A stretch of 64,000 bases of DNA. Source: Thermodesulfobacteriota bacterium (GTDB taxonomy: Bacteria; Desulfobacterota_D; UBA1144; Nemesobacterales; UBA2774). The stretch is from positions 1 to 64,000 of the forward strand of contig JBFMCV010000005.1 of assembly GCA_040754335.1 (NCBI GenBank). The letters are read 5' to 3'. Under the pieces are notes generated by a model. The model searched no databases. It worked only from the letters and a program-made list of their open reading frames with translations, and was not told the origin of the DNA. The position numbers were made by a program, and so were the translations under genes. Shown here one piece after another: positions 17,155 through 26,532 of the stretch (its first letter is position 1; each line of letters starts with the position of its first letter).

Positions 17155-18630
17155 ATGATTTTACCGTCTCTCGCCGAATTCAGGAAAAAGTTAAAGAAGG
17201 GGAACCTCATACCCGTATGGAAAGAGGTGCTGGCCGATTTCGATACGCCTGTCTCGGCGTTCAGGAAGATAGAGACTGGCGACTATGCTTTCCTCCTCGA
17301 AAGCGTCGAGGGCGGGGAAAAATGGGGCAGGTACAGCTTCCTAGGGACCGAGCCTTCCGTCATTTTCAGGTCGAAGGGCAGGGACATAGAGATCATGGAG
17401 GACGGGAAATCGAAAAAGATAAAGGGCGACCCTATAGACTCGCTCAGAGAGCTCATGTCGAGGTATAAACCCGTGCATACCGAGGAGCTTCCGCGTTTCC
17501 ACGGGGGGGCGGTCGGCTATTTCAGCTACGATATAGTCAGGTTCGTCGAAGACCTCCCTGCCCTGAAAAAAGACGAGCTGGGACTCTGGGACTCCCTCTT
17601 CATGATCACCGACACGGTGCTCGTCTTCGACAACGTAAACCACAAGATCAAGATAATCTACAACGCGTACGTGTCTCACCCGGAGAAAGCCGAGGAGGCC
17701 TACAACGGCGCAATCGAAAAGATAGAAGATATAATAAAGAAGCTCAGAAAACCGCTCAGTTTCTACGACGAAAGGTGCGCGGGGATGAACGGAGGGCCTG
17801 AGCTCGTATCGAATTTCAAGCCCGGTGACTACAAGGAAGCCGTTAAGAGGACAAAGGAATACATCACGGCCGGAGACATCATACAGGCGGTCATATCGCA
17901 GAGGTGGAAGACGAAACTCGACGTCGATCCGTTCGACCTCTACAGGGCGCTCAGGGTGCTGAATCCGTCGCCTTATATGTTCTACCTCAAGACCGATACT
18001 GAAACCTTGGTCGGGTCTTCGCCGGAGGTCATGGTCAGGGTTGAGGACGGAGAGGTAGAAAGCCGCCCCATCGCCGGCACTAGGCCCCGCGGGAAGACCG
18101 AGAGCGAAGACCGCGAGCTCGAAAAAGAGCTCCTCTCGGACCCGAAAGAGCGCGCGGAGCACATAATGCTGGTTGACCTTGCGAGGAACGACCTCGGAAG
18201 GATATCGGAGACGGGCTCGGTAAAAGTCGACGAGCTTATGGTGATAGAGAAGTATTCCCACGTCATGCACATAGTGTCGAACGTCGTATCGAAGCTGAGA
18301 GCGGACAAGGACGCATTCGACGTGGTCAGAGCGACATTTCCCGCGGGCACGCTCTCAGGCGCGCCAAAGGTGAGGGCGATGGAGATAATAGAGGAGATGG
18401 AGCCGAGCAGAAGGGGGGCGTACGGGGGGGCCGTGGGGTATTTCAGCTTCTCGGGGAACATGGATACGTGCATTACGATCAGAACGTTCGTGATCAAGGG
18501 CGGAGAAATATTCATACAGGCGGGAGCCGGAATCGTGGCCGACTCCGACCCCGGGCGCGAATATCAGGAAACAGTGAATAAGGTGAAGGCCCTCGTCAGG
18601 GCGATCGAGGTCGCAAAGACGGGGCTTTGA
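17155..18630 (+). CDS. trpE: Anthranilate synthase component I
   Basis: Catalyses chorismate plus ammonia to anthranilate, the first step of tryptophan synthesis. With the start at ATG 17155 the product is 491 residues, the usual TrpE length. It shows the N-terminal Trp-binding lobe (IPVWKEVLADFDTPVSAFRK, LLESVEGGEKWGRYSFLG) and the chorismate-binding core (GDIIQAVISQRW, PSPYMFYL, VGSSPEVMVRVEDG, RPIAGTRPRG, HIMLVDLARNDLGR, PAGTLSGAPKVRAMEII, and GGAVGYFSF). The frame is open back to 17086 but that segment lies in dispersed repeats, so the longer start is unlikely. trpG follows 49 nt downstream, while the rest of the trp pathway is not nearby. No leader peptide or attenuator is evident. Confidence 0.95.
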   Translation: MILPSLAEFRKKLKKGNLIPVWKEVLADFDTPVSAFRKIETGDYAFLLESVEGGEKWGRYSFLGTEPSVIFRSKGRDIEIMEDGKSKKIKGDPIDSLRELMSRYKPVHTEELPRFHGGAVGYFSYDIVRFVEDLPALKKDELGLWDSLFMITDTVLVFDNVNHKIKIIYNAYVSHPEKAEEAYNGAIEKIEDIIKKLRKPLSFYDERCAGMNGGPELVSNFKPGDYKEAVKRTKEYITAGDIIQAVISQRWKTKLDVDPFDLYRALRVLNPSPYMFYLKTDTETLVGSSPEVMVRVEDGEVESRPIAGTRPRGKTESEDRELEKELLSDPKERAEHIMLVDLARNDLGRISETGSVKVDELMVIEKYSHVMHIVSNVVSKLRADKDAFDVVRATFPAGTLSGAPKVRAMEIIEEMEPSRRGAYGGAVGYFSFSGNMDTCITIRTFVIKGGEIFIQAGAGIVADSDPGREYQETVNKVKALVRAIEVAKTGL

Positions 18631-18679
18631 TTCCGGGGACCGTATAATAATATAGAGAGAGCAGTAACCGGATGCGGAC

Positions 18680-19264
18680 ATGATATTGATGATAGACAAC
18701 TACGACTCGTTTACATATAACCTCGTTCATTATCTCTCGGAGCTGGGCGAGGAGGTCGTAGTCCACAGGAACGACAAGATCACGCTCGAGGACGTGGGGA
18801 AGCTCAACCCTGATATGATAGTAGTGTCCCCCGGGCCGTGCACTCCGAAAGAGGCGGGCATCTCGGTCGACGTCATCAAGGAGTTCGCGGGACGGACGCC
18901 TATCCTCGGAGTCTGCCTCGGCCACCAGTCGATGGCCTATGCGTACGGGGCCGACGTAGTGAGGGCGGGAAGGCTCCTTCACGGGAAGACATCGCAGATA
19001 CACCACGACGGAAAAGGGATATTCAAGGACATCCCCGACCCTTTCGAGGCCACGAGGTACCATTCACTTCTGGTCGACAGGGAGACCCTGCCCGATTGCT
19101 TCGAGGTATCCGCATGGACGGACGAGGGGGAAATAATGGGGATAAGACATAAGGAATACCCTATGGAAGGGGTACAGTTCCACCCGGAATCCATTCTGAC
19201 GAAATACGGAAAGGACATACTCAGAAATTTCATATCTATCGCGCGGGGGAAAAGACCCGCTTAG
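18680..19264 (+). CDS. trpG: Anthranilate synthase/aminodeoxychorismate synthase glutaminase
   Basis: The class-I glutamine amidotransferase subunit that supplies ammonia to TrpE (and often also to PabB, as PabA). The 194-residue product has [19 protein letters not shown], the oxyanion-region PGPCTP, nucleophile Cys79 in [10 protein letters not shown], and the catalytic His-Glu in [10 protein letters not shown]. It follows trpE by 49 nt in the same direction. With no second copy in view, an amphibolic role in folate synthesis is possible. Confidence 0.95.
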   Translation: MILMIDNYDSFTYNLVHYLSELGEEVVVHRNDKITLEDVGKLNPDMIVVSPGPCTPKEAGISVDVIKEFAGRTPILGVCLGHQSMAYAYGADVVRAGRLLHGKTSQIHHDGKGIFKDIPDPFEATRYHSLLVDRETLPDCFEVSAWTDEGEIMGIRHKEYPMEGVQFHPESILTKYGKDILRNFISIARGKRPA

Positions 19265-19327
19265 AGACGTCCCCCTAAGCCTGCCCCGTTTAATACGCCT
19301 GCGCGCATCCGTGCATAGTTTCGTCAG

Positions 19328-19357
19328 TTGACAAATAAACACCTGATTCTTTATATT
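19328..19357 (+). promoter_or_regulatory. Promoter of first acyl-CoA ligase gene
   Basis: A perfect -35 TTGACA (19328-19333), 18-nt spacer and TATATT -10 (19352-19357), followed by a leader of about 28 nt with GAGGAGA before ATG 19392. Confidence 0.6.
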
Positions 19358-19391
19358 CCTAAACGTCCGATATTAACAGAGGAGACGGGAT

Positions 19392-21113
19392 ATGATCCTT
19401 CTTTTCAAGCCGCGGGATAACCAATACGTCGGTAAAGGGGGCCTTCCTTTCGGGAGCTTCGACGACACATCGAAATGGCTGCCCATCACGAAATATTTGG
19501 AAGAGGGCGCTGTCTCGTTTCCCGACAAGACGATGTTCAGGGTTGCCGACAGAGAGGGAAACCTGACGGAAAGCTACACGTACGATGAAACCAATAAATG
19601 GGCTAACCGCGTCGCGAACGGCCTTATCACGAAATTTAAAATACGGAAAGGTGACAGGGTCGGCATCTACATGCTGAATTCGTCCGAATACATAATTTCC
19701 ATACTCGCCATACACAAGACCGGCGCGGTGCAGGTGCCGATAAACAAGGACGAGAAAGGCGAGAGGCTCGCATACATAATCGACTACTCCGAGATGAAAG
19801 CGCTCGTTATCGACCGGGAGAGCATTCCCATGGTCGAGCAGATCGCCGGAGGGCTGAAATTCCTCAAGCACATTTTCGTCACCGGGGAAGGCGGCCTGCC
19901 GGGCGATATCGGGGGCATAGAAACCCTTCCTTTCGGTAGCTTCGATGAATTTTCCGCCGAGAACCCCGGAATCGACGTCAAGACCTCGGACGCAGAGCGC
20001 TGCATGTTCACCTCAGGCACGACGGGTATGCCGAAAGGGGTGTCGAGGAACCACGGAGGGGTCATACTGACCGTGCGGGGATACATCCAGCAGCAGGGGG
20101 TGAGGAGCGGGGACGTCCTCATGAGTGTGTTGACCCTCGGTCACGCGAACGCCCAGGTAATGTGCCTCTTCACTTCAATAGGCGCCGGAGCGACGGCGGT
20201 GTTTTATCCGCGGTTCTCGGCGTCGAGCTTCTGGAAGTGGGCGGCGGAATGCGGGGCGACCTGCGTCAACATGCTGGGCGCAGTCGCCGAGTACCTCTGG
20301 GCCGCGGAGCCGAGCGAGTGGGACAGGAAGCACGGCGTCAGGCTGGTGCTCTCGGGGCCCGCGCCCCGGAACCTGAAAGAGTTCCAGGAAAGATTCAACA
20401 CGCGCGCGATAGACGGCTACGGCTCGACGGAAATGGGAATGGTGCTCTGGAACGACCCCGAGGACACGAGACCAGGTTCTTCCGGCCGTCCTATGGAGGG
20501 ATACTACGTCGAGGTCAGAGACCCCCTGGATACTTCCAGGGTCATACGCCCTTTCTGGGACTCGTCCGAGAGCCCGAAGCCGCCCGAGGAGGCCAAGGGG
20601 CTCCTCTTCATAAAACCCCTCATACCGCACACGACGCTCAACGAATACTTCAAGGATGAGCGGAGGACGAGGGAGGCGTTCGACGACGACGGATTCTTTA
20701 ACTCGGACGATCTGTTCGCCCAGGGAATAGACGGCAGGTACTACTTTCAGGGGAGGTTCAGCAGGATAAGGGTATCTGGGGAGAACGTGGACCCGATAGC
20801 GGTGCAGGACTTCGCGATGCAGTACCCGGCCGTACAGGAGGCGGTGGCCGTGGGTATCAGGCTGCCGAACGTATCGGACGACGAGATCAAGCTCAATATA
20901 ACCCTGAAAAAGGGCGAGAAGTTCGATCCTGTCGAGTTCTCCAAGTGGATGGCCGGAATTGCACCTGTCTTCATGGTGCCGAGGTTCATCGAGGTCTATG
21001 AAGAGGGGTTCCCCGTAACGGCAACCCAGAAGATAAGGGTCGCCGAGATAAAAGAGATCACAGACAAGACCTGGGACAGGAATAAGACCGGGCTCAAGTT
21101 CAAGGTCCGCTGA
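19392..21113 (+). CDS. AMP-forming acyl-CoA synthetase (copy 1)
   Basis: A 573-residue ANL-superfamily ligase that activates a carboxylate with ATP and transfers it to CoA. Motifs: A3 P-loop FTSGTTGMPKGV (about 205-217), A5 DGYGSTEMGM, A8 RIRVSGENVDP, and the catalytic A10 lysine in TATQKIRV (about 546). The usual A7 TGD is replaced by NSDDL, keeping the ribose-binding Asp but with Asp in place of Gly. The same change is in copy 2, so it is a subfamily trait. It resembles carnitine/crotonobetaine- or medium-chain-type ligases; the substrate is unknown. A near-identical paralogue follows 206 nt downstream with its own promoter. Confidence 0.9.
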   Translation: MILLFKPRDNQYVGKGGLPFGSFDDTSKWLPITKYLEEGAVSFPDKTMFRVADREGNLTESYTYDETNKWANRVANGLITKFKIRKGDRVGIYMLNSSEYIISILAIHKTGAVQVPINKDEKGERLAYIIDYSEMKALVIDRESIPMVEQIAGGLKFLKHIFVTGEGGLPGDIGGIETLPFGSFDEFSAENPGIDVKTSDAERCMFTSGTTGMPKGVSRNHGGVILTVRGYIQQQGVRSGDVLMSVLTLGHANAQVMCLFTSIGAGATAVFYPRFSASSFWKWAAECGATCVNMLGAVAEYLWAAEPSEWDRKHGVRLVLSGPAPRNLKEFQERFNTRAIDGYGSTEMGMVLWNDPEDTRPGSSGRPMEGYYVEVRDPLDTSRVIRPFWDSSESPKPPEEAKGLLFIKPLIPHTTLNEYFKDERRTREAFDDDGFFNSDDLFAQGIDGRYYFQGRFSRIRVSGENVDPIAVQDFAMQYPAVQEAVAVGIRLPNVSDDEIKLNITLKKGEKFDPVEFSKWMAGIAPVFMVPRFIEVYEEGFPVTATQKIRVAEIKEITDKTWDRNKTGLKFKVR

Positions 21114-21141
21114 CCCTCTTGAAAGGATATTAAACCGTGCG

Positions 21142-21157
21142 CCCGCGGAGCGGGTTT
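21142..21157 (+). terminator. Weak hairpin after first ligase gene
   Basis: CCCGC (21142-21146) and GCGGG (21150-21154) form a 5-bp GC stem with a GGA loop followed by only three T. It may attenuate read-through between the two paralogues, but the T tract is short. Confidence 0.25.
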
Positions 21158-21232
21158 CGCATACCGAGGTGGTGATGTAACTAAGCGGAGAAACGACAAA
21201 TTTGTCCTCATGATTCCGCAGGAAATATCAGG

Positions 21233-21261
21233 TTGACAAATTTATGCTACTTTTTTATTGT
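21233..21261 (+). promoter_or_regulatory. Promoter of second acyl-CoA ligase gene
   Basis: A perfect TTGACA (21233-21238), 17-nt spacer and TATTGT (21256-21261). Both paralogues have TTGACAAAT at the -35, suggesting the promoter was duplicated with the gene. An AAGGAGG site precedes ATG 21320. Confidence 0.55.
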
Positions 21262-21319
21262 AATAGGGCTTGTTTTAAATTTCTTGTATTCCAATTAAGC
21301 CAACACAAGGAGGGTTGTT

Positions 21320-23047
21320 ATGCTTTTATTGTTTAAACCCCGTGACGCGAAATACCTGGGCAGCGGTACGCTCCCGTTCGGCACATTCGATAATACCGCG
21401 GAATGGAAGCCCATAACGAAATGCCTGGAGATGGGAGCCGAGCAGTTCCCTGACAAGACCATGTTCCGAGTGGGGAACGGAGAAGGAGAGATAGTCGAGA
21501 GCTACACATACAAGCAAACAAACGAATGGGCCAACCGCGTAGCGAACGGCCTCAAAGACGAATTCGGTGTAAAAAAGGGCGATAAGGTCGGAATGTACAT
21601 GATCAACTGCTCCGAGTATGTCGTATCGATAATTGCCGTTCATAAAACCGGAGCCGTGCAGGTCCCGATCAATAAAGACGAGAAGGGAGAGAGGCTCGCT
21701 TACGTTATCAATTACTCGGAGATGGTGGTACTGGTCATCGATCCGGGAAGCCTGCCCTTCATTGAAGAAATCGCCAAGGATTTAAAGAACCTCCGTGTCA
21801 TATTCATGACAGGCGACCCTAAAAAGGTCCCGGCGGAGATCGGAGGCATAAAGACACTACCGTTTGCGACGTTCGACAAGTTCCCTTCTAAGAACCCCGG
21901 GGTGAATGTAACGACGCACGATATGGAGAGGTGCATGTTCACGTCCGGCACGACCGGCATGCCCAAAGGTGTCGCCAGGAACCACGGAGGCGTGATATTG
22001 ACAGTCCGCGCGTATCTCCAGCAGCAGGGAGTGAGGAGCGACGACGTGCTCATGAGCGTACTCTCGCTCGGTCACGCGAATGCGCAGGTCATGTGCCTTT
22101 TCAGCGCTATGGGCGCGGGCGCCACAGCCGTGTTCTTTCCGCGGTTCTCCGCGTCGAGTTTCTGGAAATGGGCGGCTGGGTGCGGCGCCAACTGCGTCAA
22201 CATGCTGGGTGCGGTCGCCGAGTACCTTTGGGCTGCGGAGCCCTCCGAATGGGACAGGAAGCACAAAGTAAGGATCATGTTAGGCTCCCCGGCCCCACGG
22301 AACCTGCAGGAGTTCCAGGAGAGGTTCGGTGTGAGGGTGATAGACGGATACGGATCTACGGAAATGGGGATGGTGCTCTGGAAGGACCCTGAGGACCACC
22401 GCCCCGGATCGTCGGGCTTCTCGATGGAAGGCTATTATGTCGAGTTGAGAGACCCGCAGGACCAGCAGAAGGTGATGAGACCGTTCTGGGACCCGTATGA
22501 AGACCCTACTCCGCCCGATGAAGCGAAAGGGCTGCTTTATATCAAGCCGCTTGTCCCGCACACAACGCTCAACGAATATTTCAAGGACGAAAGGAGAACC
22601 AGGGAGGCGTTCGACGACGACGGGTTCTTCAACTCCGACGACCTCTTCGCGAGGGGGATAGACGGGCGGTACTACTTCGTCGGGAGATTCAGCAGGATAA
22701 GGGTGTCCGGAGAAAACGTAGACCCGATAGCCGTTCAGGACTTCGCGATGCAGTACCCGGCAATACAGGAGGCGGTAGCCGTAGGCATAAGGCTGCCGAA
22801 CGTCTCCGACGACGAGATCAAGCTGAATATCACTCTCAAGCAGGGCGAGAAGTTCGACCCGGTCGAGTTCTCGAAGTGGATGGCCGAAAGGGTCATGGTC
22901 GCAATGGTCCCGAGGTTTATCGAAGTCTATGAGAACGGGTTCCCGGTAACCGCCACTCAGAAAATTAAAGTCGCGGAGATCAAGGAAATAACCGACAAAA
23001 CCTGGGACAGAAACAAGACCGGACTCAAATTCAGCGCAAGGAAATGA
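21320..23047 (+). CDS. AMP-forming acyl-CoA synthetase (copy 2)
   Basis: A 575-residue paralogue of the preceding gene, colinear over its full length and close to identical in the C-terminal half (long shared runs around EYFKDERRTREAFDDDGFF and RIRVSGENVDP). Motifs: FTSGTTGMPKGVARNHGG, YGSTEMGM, the same NSDDL variant, and the A10 lysine in TATQKIKV. Differences concentrate in the substrate-binding N-terminal half, for example CSEYVVSIIAV against SSEYIISILAI and the 140-185 segment. That fits duplication followed by substrate divergence. Separate promoter. Substrate unknown. Confidence 0.9.
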   Translation: MLLLFKPRDAKYLGSGTLPFGTFDNTAEWKPITKCLEMGAEQFPDKTMFRVGNGEGEIVESYTYKQTNEWANRVANGLKDEFGVKKGDKVGMYMINCSEYVVSIIAVHKTGAVQVPINKDEKGERLAYVINYSEMVVLVIDPGSLPFIEEIAKDLKNLRVIFMTGDPKKVPAEIGGIKTLPFATFDKFPSKNPGVNVTTHDMERCMFTSGTTGMPKGVARNHGGVILTVRAYLQQQGVRSDDVLMSVLSLGHANAQVMCLFSAMGAGATAVFFPRFSASSFWKWAAGCGANCVNMLGAVAEYLWAAEPSEWDRKHKVRIMLGSPAPRNLQEFQERFGVRVIDGYGSTEMGMVLWKDPEDHRPGSSGFSMEGYYVELRDPQDQQKVMRPFWDPYEDPTPPDEAKGLLYIKPLVPHTTLNEYFKDERRTREAFDDDGFFNSDDLFARGIDGRYYFVGRFSRIRVSGENVDPIAVQDFAMQYPAIQEAVAVGIRLPNVSDDEIKLNITLKQGEKFDPVEFSKWMAERVMVAMVPRFIEVYENGFPVTATQKIKVAEIKEITDKTWDRNKTGLKFSARK

Positions 23048-23084
23048 GCGCGCTCCGGACTCAATAATTCCGCTTAGCCTATTA

Positions 23085-23546
23085 ATGGCAAAGAAAGACG
23101 ACGAAAAATTCATGCGTCTGGCTATCGAGCAAGCTCAAATAGCCGGGCGCATGGGCGAGGTGCCAGTCGGCGCTGTCATAACCGACGGATCGGACAGTGT
23201 CGTCTCGAGCGGATACAACCTCCGCGAAGCCGGAAACGACCCCACGGCACACGCCGAGATAATCGCGATAAGGGAAGCCGGCCGGGCTTTCGGGAGCTGG
23301 AGGCTCGAAGGCGCAACCATTTACGTTACGATCGAGCCCTGCCTCATGTGCCTGGGCGCCATCATACTCGCCAGGCTGAACAGGCTGGTGTTCGGCGCGA
23401 GGGACCCGAAAGCGGGTGCTGTTTTTTCGCTTTACGATATTGGAAACGACCGCAGGCTAAACCATACGGTCGATGTTACGGAAGGCATATGTATGGAAGA
23501 ATGCTCGAATCTGCTTAAAGATTTTTTCAAGACTCTCAGGAAATAA
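23085..23546 (+). CDS. tadA: tRNA-specific adenosine deaminase
   Basis: Deaminates A34 to inosine in tRNA-Arg(ACG), allowing one tRNA to read CGU, CGC and CGA. The 153-residue protein has the zinc-deaminase motif: His56 and Glu58 in DPTAHAEIIAIREAG, and the Cys86/Cys89 pair in PCLMCLGAI. It also has the TadA-typical N-terminus with RLAIEQA and PVGAVI and the GACCIASE-like GAVFSLYDI segment. It is 37 nt after the acyl-CoA ligase gene and may be read through from it. Some free-nucleoside or guanine deaminases look similar, but length and motifs favour TadA. Confidence 0.92.
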   Translation: MAKKDDEKFMRLAIEQAQIAGRMGEVPVGAVITDGSDSVVSSGYNLREAGNDPTAHAEIIAIREAGRAFGSWRLEGATIYVTIEPCLMCLGAIILARLNRLVFGARDPKAGAVFSLYDIGNDRRLNHTVDVTEGICMEECSNLLKDFFKTLRK

Positions 23547-23557
23547 TCGTACCCGGC

Positions 23558-23875
23558 TTATTTCTTCCCGCTGAAAAAGCCGAGCACATCGGATATGACG
23601 CTCTTGTCCTCCGTCCCGGCCAGCTTTTCGAGCTCTCCGTTGTCGAGCCATACCCCGCCGCACGTGCTGCACCTGTCGATCCTTATGCCCCTGAACGCCA
23701 CTTCATGCAGGTTCCCGCCGTCTTTGGGGCATCTCATATAGCACGTCGCCTTGATCCTCTCCCTCTCCTCCTCCTCGGTCTCATGCTTTACCTTCTCTTT
23801 GAGCCTCTTCGACTTCTCGGCTTCTTCCTTGGCGAAATATTCTTCTTCAGTCTTGGAGGGCTTCTCTTTCGTCAT
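23558..23875 (-). CDS. zf-TFIIB domain protein
   Basis: A 105-residue protein with a highly charged N-terminal half (Lys/Glu-rich coiled segment, residues 1-45) and a C-terminal zf-TFIIB-type zinc ribbon: CYMRCPKDGGNL, then RIDRCSTCGGVWLDNGELEKL. Cysteine pairs CxxC-type at CPKD and CSTC would bind one zinc. Such proteins are common and uncharacterised; roles in transcription or metal handling are guesses. It is convergent with tadA (11 nt apart) and downstream of jag. Confidence 0.88.
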   Translation of the reverse strand: MTKEKPSKTEEEYFAKEEAEKSKRLKEKVKHETEEEERERIKATCYMRCPKDGGNLHEVAFRGIRIDRCSTCGGVWLDNGELEKLAGTEDKSVISDVLGFFSGKK

Positions 23876-23963
23876 TTGAATCTCCTGTAGATGAACTTTG
23901 CATTACAAGCCGGAATCATAAATATATTACGGGAGCCTCCGGTCCTGCCGAGCTGCGTACCGC

Positions 23964-24617
23964 TTAACTCTTTGTCAACGGAGTTATTATTATCCTCTTC
24001 TCTTCCTGCTCGATCTTGGTCTCATAGCTCACACCGCCCTCACGTTTGAGGGTAAGGTAAGCGATTCTTCTCTCGGAAGCCGACATCGGCTCGAGCGAAA
24101 CCGGCTTCTTGATTTTCCTGACTCTCTTTGCCGTTTCCTTGACGAGCTTGGAAATGTCGTCCTCCCTCCGTCTCTTATATCCGTCCACGTCTATCGCGAC
24201 CCTCTTGTCCCGGCCGTCTTCGCAATTCCGCCCGGCGATCTTGCCTACGATGTACTCGAGGGACTTTATCATCTCCCCCCTTTTCCCAATAAGGAGGCCT
24301 TTGTCGTTGGTGTCCTTGATATCGAGCCTGATTTTCTCAGGGCCCTCCCTGAGCACGACGGAGAAAGTGGGGATGAGATAGTTGAGGATCGATTCCAGCG
24401 CTTTTTTCGACCTCAGCCCCTTCTCGCTCAGGTTCTCGTTCTTGACCCTGACCCTGATCCTGGCGTTCCTGCTCCCGATCCCCAGAACCCCTTTGGAGCC
24501 CTCATCGAGCACCTCTATATCGACTTCGCTCCTCGGAATGCCGAGCTCCTCGCATGCGCTGATAGCCGCTTCCGACACCGTTTTCGCTTCACGTTCTATT
24601 ACAATAGCCATCGTCAT
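23964..24617 (-). CDS. jag: RNA-binding protein Jag/KhpB
   Basis: A 217-residue Jag (KhpB, EloR) protein with a Jag_N domain (1-55, KTVSEAAISACEELGIPRSEVDIEVLDEGSKGVLGIG), a KH domain (75-150) with the GKRGEMIKSLEYIVG RNA-binding loop, and a C-terminal R3H domain (150-212) with REDDISKLVKETAKRV and PMSASERRIAYLTL. It binds RNA and is linked to cell-envelope growth in Firmicutes. Its start overlaps the yidC stop by 4 nt (ATGA), the conserved yidC-jag arrangement. The usual next gene, mnmE, is absent. Confidence 0.94.
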   Translation of the reverse strand: MTMAIVIEREAKTVSEAAISACEELGIPRSEVDIEVLDEGSKGVLGIGSRNARIRVRVKNENLSEKGLRSKKALESILNYLIPTFSVVLREGPEKIRLDIKDTNDKGLLIGKRGEMIKSLEYIVGKIAGRNCEDGRDKRVAIDVDGYKRRREDDISKLVKETAKRVRKIKKPVSLEPMSASERRIAYLTLKREGGVSYETKIEQEEKRIIITPLTKS

Positions 24618-26296
24618 CCTCCTTTAGGAGTGTTTACGAGACGGTTAACGTAAATCTGCTGTCCTATCGAAAGTATATTGCTAACCGTCCAGTACAGTAT
24701 CAAGCCCGAAGGCAGTCCCCAAAACATCACTGTGAAAATTATAGGCATAAATTGCATCATTTTCATCTGCAGCTGCATATTTTCATTCCCGGCCGTAGGA
24801 GTCATCGGCGTCATCTTCTGGGATATGAACCATGAGACGCCCATCACGAGGGGGAGAATCCTGAAGGGTATCCCTATGCCGGGTATGTCGAACAGATGCT
24901 CGGGCTCGGAAAGGTCGTTTATCCATAGAAAGGAGCTGTGCCTCAAGTCTATGGAATGGAGGAACACGTCATAAAGCGCAACGAAGACGGGCAGCTGTAT
25001 GAGGAGAGGCAGGCAGCCTCCGAGACTGCTGAGAGGGTTGATGCCGTTACTCGTATAAAGCTTCATGAGCTCGGAATTCTGTTTTGCCTTGTCGTCCTTG
25101 TATTTCTCTTTGAGCGCGTCCATCTTGGGCTTGATCTTTTCCATCTTGACCTGCATCTGCTTCATGGAAACCATGCTCTTGATAGTGAGAGGGAGGAAAA
25201 TCAGCCTCATTATCACCGTGATCACAATTATGGAGATCCCGTAATTGTGAAAATAACTGTTGAGCCATTTGAGGAAATCCAGGAGAGGCTTCGCGAGAAA
25301 CTCGACCCAGCCGTAGTTGATCGATTCCTGGAGATTGTAGCCTACCGCCTTAACGGTATCGTACTCGAGCGGCCCGAGATACACATCCCAGTTCTTGACC
25401 GAGGTTTTTCCGGCGGGGACCGTGTCTCCTGGATATCTGTAGAGCGCCTTCACGAGGCCTTTGTCCCCGACAGGGCTCAGCGTGACCGTCGTTGCCGCGC
25501 CGGTCTCAGGGAGGAAGCTCGATATGAAGTATTTCTGCGAGTACCCGAACCAATCTATGACCCCGCTCCAGCTGCGTGCTTCCTTGGGCATCTTGGTTAC
25601 CCTCTCGACGTCGCCCGAAACGAGTGCGGTGAAGCTCATCGTATTGCCCTCCCTGCCGTGCTCCTCCACCCTGCCGAACCACTTTATTGCGACGTCCTGC
25701 TTGATCGGAGAAGTGCCGGGATTGGTCACCTCGAACCTCTGCTTTAATACGTAGCTTGAGGAATCTATGCCGTATACCTTCTTGACGGTCATGCCTTCGG
25801 GGGACTGCCAGGTGAGGGTCAATTCCGCGGTCCCGTCAGTTACAGACACATTGTCCTGTCCCGAGTACTGAAAAGGTATGAGATCGGGGACGTTGTAGCC
25901 CTTCATCCTGAGGAGCGTGCTGAACCCGGGCGGGGAATCCTTAAAAAGGTTTACGGGGGCTCCGCCATTTGTGCTCTCTTTAAACTTCTTCAGCTCCCAT
26001 TTGTAAATCCTGCCGCCAGCGGTGTCTATAACACCGTGATAGAGGGGGGTGTCGACCGATATGAGCCTGCCCTCTGGTGAAAAGTGGATGTTGTCGGAGT
26101 CGGCCTCTTCCTGGAAGTCTTGAGACCGGCCGGCCTCTTCAGCGCCCGGGGCGGGCGAGGACTCTGTGGATACCTCCGTTCCCGCCGGTTTCTTCACCTG
26201 CTTCTTGTCCGGCGTAGAAAAGAAATACGTGTAGCCGAAGAATATTAAAATCGATAGTACGAAAAATATGATTGTATTGATCTTGTTGTCAGTCAT
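24614..26296 (-). CDS. yidC: Membrane protein insertase YidC
   Basis: Inserts inner-membrane proteins with or without SecYEG. At 560 residues it is the Gram-negative form: one N-terminal TM helix (about 8-24), a large periplasmic beta domain (60-350), then five TM helices from about 355. The C-terminal conserved region includes the cytosolic hairpin KMEKIKPKMDALKEKYKDDKAKQNSELM, which carries the motif region, and the INPLSSLGGCLPLLIQLPVFVALYDVF segment. It sits in the conserved rpmH-rnpA-yidD-yidC-jag order, 11 nt after yidD. Positions were read from motifs, not from an alignment. Confidence 0.97.
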   Translation of the reverse strand: MTDNKINTIIFFVLSILIFFGYTYFFSTPDKKQVKKPAGTEVSTESSPAPGAEEAGRSQDFQEEADSDNIHFSPEGRLISVDTPLYHGVIDTAGGRIYKWELKKFKESTNGGAPVNLFKDSPPGFSTLLRMKGYNVPDLIPFQYSGQDNVSVTDGTAELTLTWQSPEGMTVKKVYGIDSSSYVLKQRFEVTNPGTSPIKQDVAIKWFGRVEEHGREGNTMSFTALVSGDVERVTKMPKEARSWSGVIDWFGYSQKYFISSFLPETGAATTVTLSPVGDKGLVKALYRYPGDTVPAGKTSVKNWDVYLGPLEYDTVKAVGYNLQESINYGWVEFLAKPLLDFLKWLNSYFHNYGISIIVITVIMRLIFLPLTIKSMVSMKQMQVKMEKIKPKMDALKEKYKDDKAKQNSELMKLYTSNGINPLSSLGGCLPLLIQLPVFVALYDVFLHSIDLRHSSFLWINDLSEPEHLFDIPGIGIPFRILPLVMGVSWFISQKMTPMTPTAGNENMQLQMKMMQFMPIIFTVMFWGLPSGLILYWTVSNILSIGQQIYVNRLVNTPKGG

Positions 26297-26307
26297 CCAC
26301 TCGTCCT

Positions 26308-26532
26308 TTACCGAACCGGATCATATCCGCCGGCACTCAACGGGTGACATCTCGCGATTCTTTTGAGAGTAAGCCACGAACCCCTCCATGGGCCGTATTT
26401 CTTGAGGGCGTCTATCGCATACTCCGAACAGCTGGGATAGAATCTGCAAGAAGAGGGTAATATAGGAGAGACCGCATATTTGTAAACCTTTATCAGCAAG
26501 GTAGCCAGATACACCAATAAATTCGAAATCAT
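26308..26532 (-). CDS. yidD: Membrane protein insertion efficiency factor YidD
   Basis: A 74-residue YidD family (UPF0161) protein. It has an amphipathic N-terminal segment, then the family signature [49 protein letters not shown] with three conserved cysteines. It assists YidC-dependent insertion. Its start overlaps the rnpA stop by 4 nt. Confidence 0.95.
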   Translation of the reverse strand: MISNLLVYLATLLIKVYKYAVSPILPSSCRFYPSCSEYAIDALKKYGPWRGSWLTLKRIARCHPLSAGGYDPVR

